A DNA stretch of 64,000 nt from Caryophanales bacterium (GTDB taxonomy: Bacteria; Bacillota_I; Bacilli_A; RF39; UBA660), in assembly GCA_016290885.1 (NCBI GenBank), contig JAEEVN010000001.1, positions 1-64,000 on the forward strand, read 5' to 3'. Shown piece by piece: positions 61,201 to 64,000 of this stretch (position 1 is its first letter; each line of letters begins with the position of its first letter). The notes below the pieces were generated by a model. The model saw only the letters and a program-made list of their open reading frames with translations. It was not told the origin of the DNA and searched no databases. The position numbers were made by a program, and so were the translations under genes.

Positions 61201-61407
61201 TATAGTGATTGAGAAATTTACTTCATCTCCTATATCTTGGAAATAAGCATCAACTGTTTTATTATCTAAATCTATGTTAGTTATTCTTCCGATTGTTCCA
61301 TTATTTCCTGCATTTTCAATATTTTCTATATTCACATTAAATGTTAAAGCGCTAACATTTGTCATAAACATAAACATTAATAAAAATAATAATATTTTCT
61401 TCTTCAT
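58213..61407 (-). CDS. Surface protein, paralog 3 of the Ig/NPKT-TM/TM/GLUG family
   Basis: SNPKTLDNIILITLLFFVSGLGIYAVLFKKLKTKKSK; GLUG repeats; N-terminal half very close to paralog 1. Confidence 0.82.
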   Translation of the reverse strand: MKKKILLFLLMFMFMTNVSALTFNVNIENIENAGNNGTIGRITNIDLDNKTVDAYFQDIGDEVNFSITITNSGDRAGTLREIAFEPGNDKIEYSSDLPSGGLAINGHDFNMVTIKAKVKEGAQNGKTTSEVKIKYTYDEGSCPDGEILSDDESMCLCPEGMERNEAGICVKPEKPVECADDEIYNTEKKICEKKVIPVDPDKPTPKPIPSNPKTLDNIILITLLFFVSGLGIYAVLFKKLKTKKSKIVGATITGVATLSLSFTVLAGVFGLDNLLSAIVNPITKSKELIVTVNEEIDLIETWDGNCDLDVAELTPSNIFDGGSGTESDPYQVKTAEQLSCFAKSVNNGTTYEGQYIKQTKNIKLNDHLLDQVIAGDLSNAHVWISAGDYRLDPAPYFAGTYDGDDKIISGLYITDDSVSQHQYGNYKGLFGYAVNATFKNMELSDVYMINTTGNYGYTGALLGYGYKNLTLDNIKTYGAGNLKGYSAGIVSYFNGNREGGFTLNRVENNIDLYFSESGSGIIYYAEGIPSSSTPNLVIKNTKNNGNFYYTSGTSSLFGGILGYLYGSPNVLVANSGNTGNFTFDENIGSQFGGIGGAWNSSKITLENCYNTGNFTNTGATFRGGIMGGLIGMTYGSELTGNNLYNSGNIDFKDERINFEGMDHYDNNGINPQDTVGGIFGYVSSDRLTLTNSYNTGHFSLYGIYVGGLIGKAARSADNLIENCYNTGDITSTSFTGGLVGYYKGTLTKSYNTGDLTIFAGFDSGGLIAQGERSTSTFVNNSYNTGDILVTTFGKQNQIGGICGFSCSIENSYNRGNMDFKHQPWSVGGIIGANAGDIKNVYNSGDILVEDIVQEARSYPSTMYVSGINGSSSYGTGSGDQNAYNLGNITASYNGVNNIPFGISGVSYANTSNSVNAGNITLTINQPYTESRSFYIAGISLWSKVTNSFNAGTITLDDSPLGHSIYDEEFTNTYGDTYKHNIYVGEINSHKVNGTTNNKYNTDPAKLPYYCPNNSWTTCTQEDYDTAGVYTTEETPSILSIINGDNAFNTELDEEGLPTLRVFNE

Positions 61408-61475
61408 AGTATACCTCTCTATTATATATATAATTATATCACAAAAAAAGAAACTATTTAATAGTTTCTTTTTAA

Positions 61476-62783
61476 TTATTCTACAATTACATTTACAGAT
61501 ATACTCTTATTATTTGAAGTAGTAATTATAATAGTTGTACTACCTCTTGATACTCCACTTATTAATCCTGATCCAGATACTGTTGCAATTCTTGAATCAT
61601 TTGAAGAATATCTTAAAGTTTTATCTGTTGCATTTGATGGTAATACAGATGCATATATTTGTGTTGTTCCACCTAATGAAACATAGTATGTATCATCCGC
61701 ATCAATTGATGATGGATAAACATTAATATTTGGATTTACATCTGTTCCTCCACCACCTGGTTGTGGTTGTGGTGTTGGATCTGGAGTTGGTGTTGGTTGT
61801 GGCGTTGGAGTTGGTGTAGGTGTTGGAGTTGGATCTGGAGTTGGTGTTGGTTGTGGTTTACAATCAACAACATCATATTTTCTTTCTACAGTCGCTTCAT
61901 TTCCAGCTTTATCCTTAACCGAATATTTAATAGTATAAGTACCTATCTTACTTGTTTCATTATATCCTGTTATCTTAACACTATTTGTAATATCTCCATC
62001 TACGTCATCTCTTGCTGTATATCCATATACACCTTTTGTACTTACATCTACTTTATCATTTAAACATACTTTTTGATATGTATCATCATATAAGAATGTA
62101 ATTATTGGAGGTGTAGTATCTTTATTTTCTGTATCATCTTTTACTACTACAACAACAGTTCTTTCTTTAGTAGCAGTATTACCTGCTTTATCACTAACTG
62201 TATATGTAACTTTATATGTACCTTCTTTAGATATATCAACAGTGCTTACAGTTTTAATCTTATCAGTAATATCACCATCTACATTATCTTTTGCGGTAGC
62301 ACCTTTATCTTTATATTTTTTCCCTAAACTTGTTTTAACAGTTTCTGAACCAAATAATGTTATTACAGGTTTCTTTGTATCATTCTTTGTTTGAGGTGTT
62401 TGATCAGATTTAGGTTTATCTACAACCTTAGAACCATATCCTTCAGTTGTATAAATACTTTTACATTTTAGATATGTTTTGTTACCTGATTTTTCACTTA
62501 TAACATAACCTTCACAATCTTTTGCTAATTCTTCAGTAACTAATCCACCCTTATTTATTATATCTTTGATATCAGTCTCAATATAGCTATTATCTTCTAC
62601 TACAAGACTTTCTTGTGCTAAGTAGTTTTTAACAGCATTATTGAATTTAGGTTCTAGAGCTTGATATTTTTTTCTCATACTATTTCTATAAAGAAATATA
62701 GAACCTACTATTATTCCTATTACTACTAATATCGAGATTAAAACTATTATTTTAGTTTTAGTCCAAAACTTCGATACTTCCAT
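61476..62783 (-). CDS. Membrane-anchored surface protein: unknown Cys domain, two DUF5011-like Ig domains, PT-rich linker, BIG2-like domain
   Basis: N-terminal TM; KKYKDKGATAKDNVDGDITDKI...GTYKVTYTVSDKAGNTA twice; PTPTPTPTPQPTPTPDP; C-terminal DKTLRYSSNDSRIATVSGSGLISGVSRGSTTIII. Confidence 0.82.
   Translation of the reverse strand: MEVSKFWTKTKIIVLISILVVIGIIVGSIFLYRNSMRKKYQALEPKFNNAVKNYLAQESLVVEDNSYIETDIKDIINKGGLVTEELAKDCEGYVISEKSGNKTYLKCKSIYTTEGYGSKVVDKPKSDQTPQTKNDTKKPVITLFGSETVKTSLGKKYKDKGATAKDNVDGDITDKIKTVSTVDISKEGTYKVTYTVSDKAGNTATKERTVVVVVKDDTENKDTTPPIITFLYDDTYQKVCLNDKVDVSTKGVYGYTARDDVDGDITNSVKITGYNETSKIGTYTIKYSVKDKAGNEATVERKYDVVDCKPQPTPTPDPTPTPTPTPTPQPTPTPDPTPQPQPGGGGTDVNPNINVYPSSIDADDTYYVSLGGTTQIYASVLPSNATDKTLRYSSNDSRIATVSGSGLISGVSRGSTTIIITTSNNKSISVNVIVE
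61761..61857. repeat. Low-complexity repeat encoding the PTP/PQP/PDP linker
   Basis: Iterated ggttgtgg/gttggagtt/ggatctgga units on the + strand. Confidence 0.75.
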
Positions 62784-62792
62784 TTATACCTC

Positions 62793-63215
62793 CTATTTTT
62801 CTAGATATTTTGGTTCATAATCAACTGTTGTATATGAATCACCACATTTAATATATGGTTCATATTCCACTTTAAAATTGCCTTCATCATTTTTAAAATT
62901 AGTAATTATTGTATACCCAACGCATTCATTAGTTATATCATCTTGTAGATAACCATTTTCTATTAGTGTATCCATTGTTATTATTCTATATCCATATTCT
63001 TCTATTTGATCTGCTTTTTTACCATAGTAATATACAGTTGCAGTTTTAAAATCTTTTTCTAATTTTTTATATCTAGCTAATTTCTTAGCACCACTACTTT
63101 TTACTGTTACTATTACAACTATTGCAATTGTTACTACAAGTACAAATAGAATTATATGTAATCTAGTTATATGTTTTTCTCTTTCTCTTAGTTTTTTGAA
63201 TAAATCTAATTTCAT
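62793..63215 (-). CDS. Single-pass membrane protein sharing an N-terminal domain with the 61476-62783 protein
   Basis: [33 protein letters not shown]...[10 protein letters not shown] parallels DCEGYVISEK...YLKCKSIYTT; ATGA overlap with gap. Confidence 0.7.
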   Translation of the reverse strand: MKLDLFKKLREREKHITRLHIILFVLVVTIAIVVIVTVKSSGAKKLARYKKLEKDFKTATVYYYGKKADQIEEYGYRIITMDTLIENGYLQDDITNECVGYTIITNFKNDEGNFKVEYEPYIKCGDSYTTVDYEPKYLEK

Positions 63216-64000
63216 AAATTTTCTCCAAGGTATTTTAATGTTCTAACAAGTTGAGATGTATAACTCATTTCATTATCATACCAAGATCCTACTTTAACTA
63301 ATTGTTTTCCATTAACATCCATAACTTTTGTTAAAGTTGCATCAAATAATGAACCATAACTCATACCTATAATATCACTAGAAACTATTTCATCTTCATT
63401 ATATCCTAATGATTCATTAGCATTTTCTTTGAATAATTTATTTATTTCTTCTACAGAAGTATTTTTATCAAGTTCACAAATTAATTCTACTAAAGAACCA
63501 GTTATAGTAGGAACTCTATTAGCAGATCCATCTAATTTACCTTTTAATTCAGGAAGTACTAAACCAATAGCTTTAGCAGCTCCTGTCGAATTAGGTACTA
63601 TATTAGATGCAGCTGCTCTAGCTCTTCTAAGATCTCCACCTTTATGTGGTAAATCTAATAGATTTTGATCATTAGTATAAGCATGAGTAGTTATCATATA
63701 ACCTATTTTTAATCCATAATTATCGTTTAATACTTTTGCTACTGGTGCTAAACAGTTAGTTGTACAACTTGCTCCACTAACAATAATATCATCTTTATTT
63801 AAATCCTTATGATTTACATTATATACAATAGTTTTAACATCTTCTTCAGAAGGAGCAGATATTAATACTTTCTTAGCACCAGCATTAATATGTTTCATAG
63901 CTTTTTCTCTTTTTCTAAATACTCCAGTACATTCAAGAACTACATCAACATTTAATTTACCCCATGGTAAATTTTCTGGATCCATTTCTTTATAGATTTT
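63212..64000 (-). CDS. gap: Glyceraldehyde-3-phosphate dehydrogenase, C-terminal part; 5' end outside the window
   Basis: [62 protein letters not shown]. Frame stays open to 64000, so the internal Met at 63985 is not the start. Confidence 0.95.
   Translation of the reverse strand, partial: KIYKEMDPENLPWGKLNVDVVLECTGVFRKREKAMKHINAGAKKVLISAPSEEDVKTIVYNVNHKDLNKDDIIVSGASCTTNCLAPVAKVLNDNYGLKIGYMITTHAYTNDQNLLDLPHKGGDLRRARAAASNIVPNSTGAAKAIGLVLPELKGKLDGSANRVPTITGSLVELICELDKNTSVEEINKLFKENANESLGYNEDEIVSSDIIGMSYGSLFDATLTKVMDVNGKQLVKVGSWYDNEMSYTSQLVRTLKYLGENL

Noticed and set aside
61761-62063. Trp/Cys-rich ORF MWLWCWIWSWCWLWRW...
   Set aside because: Antisense reading of the PT-repeat linker; striking but artefactual.
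1-64000. CRISPR array, prophage or transposase genes
   Set aside because: No regularly spaced repeats, and no integrase, transposase or phage structural genes recognised. Repeats seen are coding (GLUG, Cna-B, PT) or hairpin terminators.
1-64000. Alternative genetic code (UGA=Trp), considered because most genes end in TAA/TAG
   Set aside because: Genes at 56012 and 63212 end in TGA within ATGA overlaps, and Trp is encoded by TGG in the conserved proteins inspected.

Overview
AT-rich window from a low-GC Bacillota-type chromosome, probably an uncultured gut member; the lineage is inferred from gene content only. TGA is used as a stop, as in the ATGA overlaps at 56012 and 63212. Housekeeping genes, nearly all on the minus strand: RNase J (partial), rnc, a RelA/SpoT homolog, an aspS-gatCAB operon behind a T-box, murF, ddl, holA, gpmI, pgk, gap (partial), spo0A, and five tRNAs (Ser-GCT, Gln-CTG, Leu-CAA, Asn-GTT, Arg-CCT). 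About 25 kb (15.1-40.2 kb) plus 58.2-63.2 kb is devoted to cell-surface proteins: three paralogous GLUG-repeat proteins with an internal NPKT/TM/basic sorting-like signal, two giant Cna-B/SpaA-type adhesins ending in a shared IQTG/TM/KKKK signal, an SdrD_B-type protein, a ChW-like protein, an L,D-transpeptidase, a sortase and a putative metallopeptidase. The most novel-looking item is a compact intergenic locus at about 8420-8740. It has an unannotated 30-aa hydrophobic peptide with a strong RBS, a convergent ~73-nt putative sRNA with its own promoter and terminator, and inverted repeats at the predicted 5' ends of both RNAs. This matches a new type I toxin-antitoxin-like module. Other points of interest are a ZnuA-like lipoprotein with no histidine, a frameshifted Cys/His hydrolase-like paralog, a RelA/SpoT with a Glu-to-Gln change at a presumed synthetase metal ligand, a variant Zn-macrodomain, and surface genes lying between gap and pgk.
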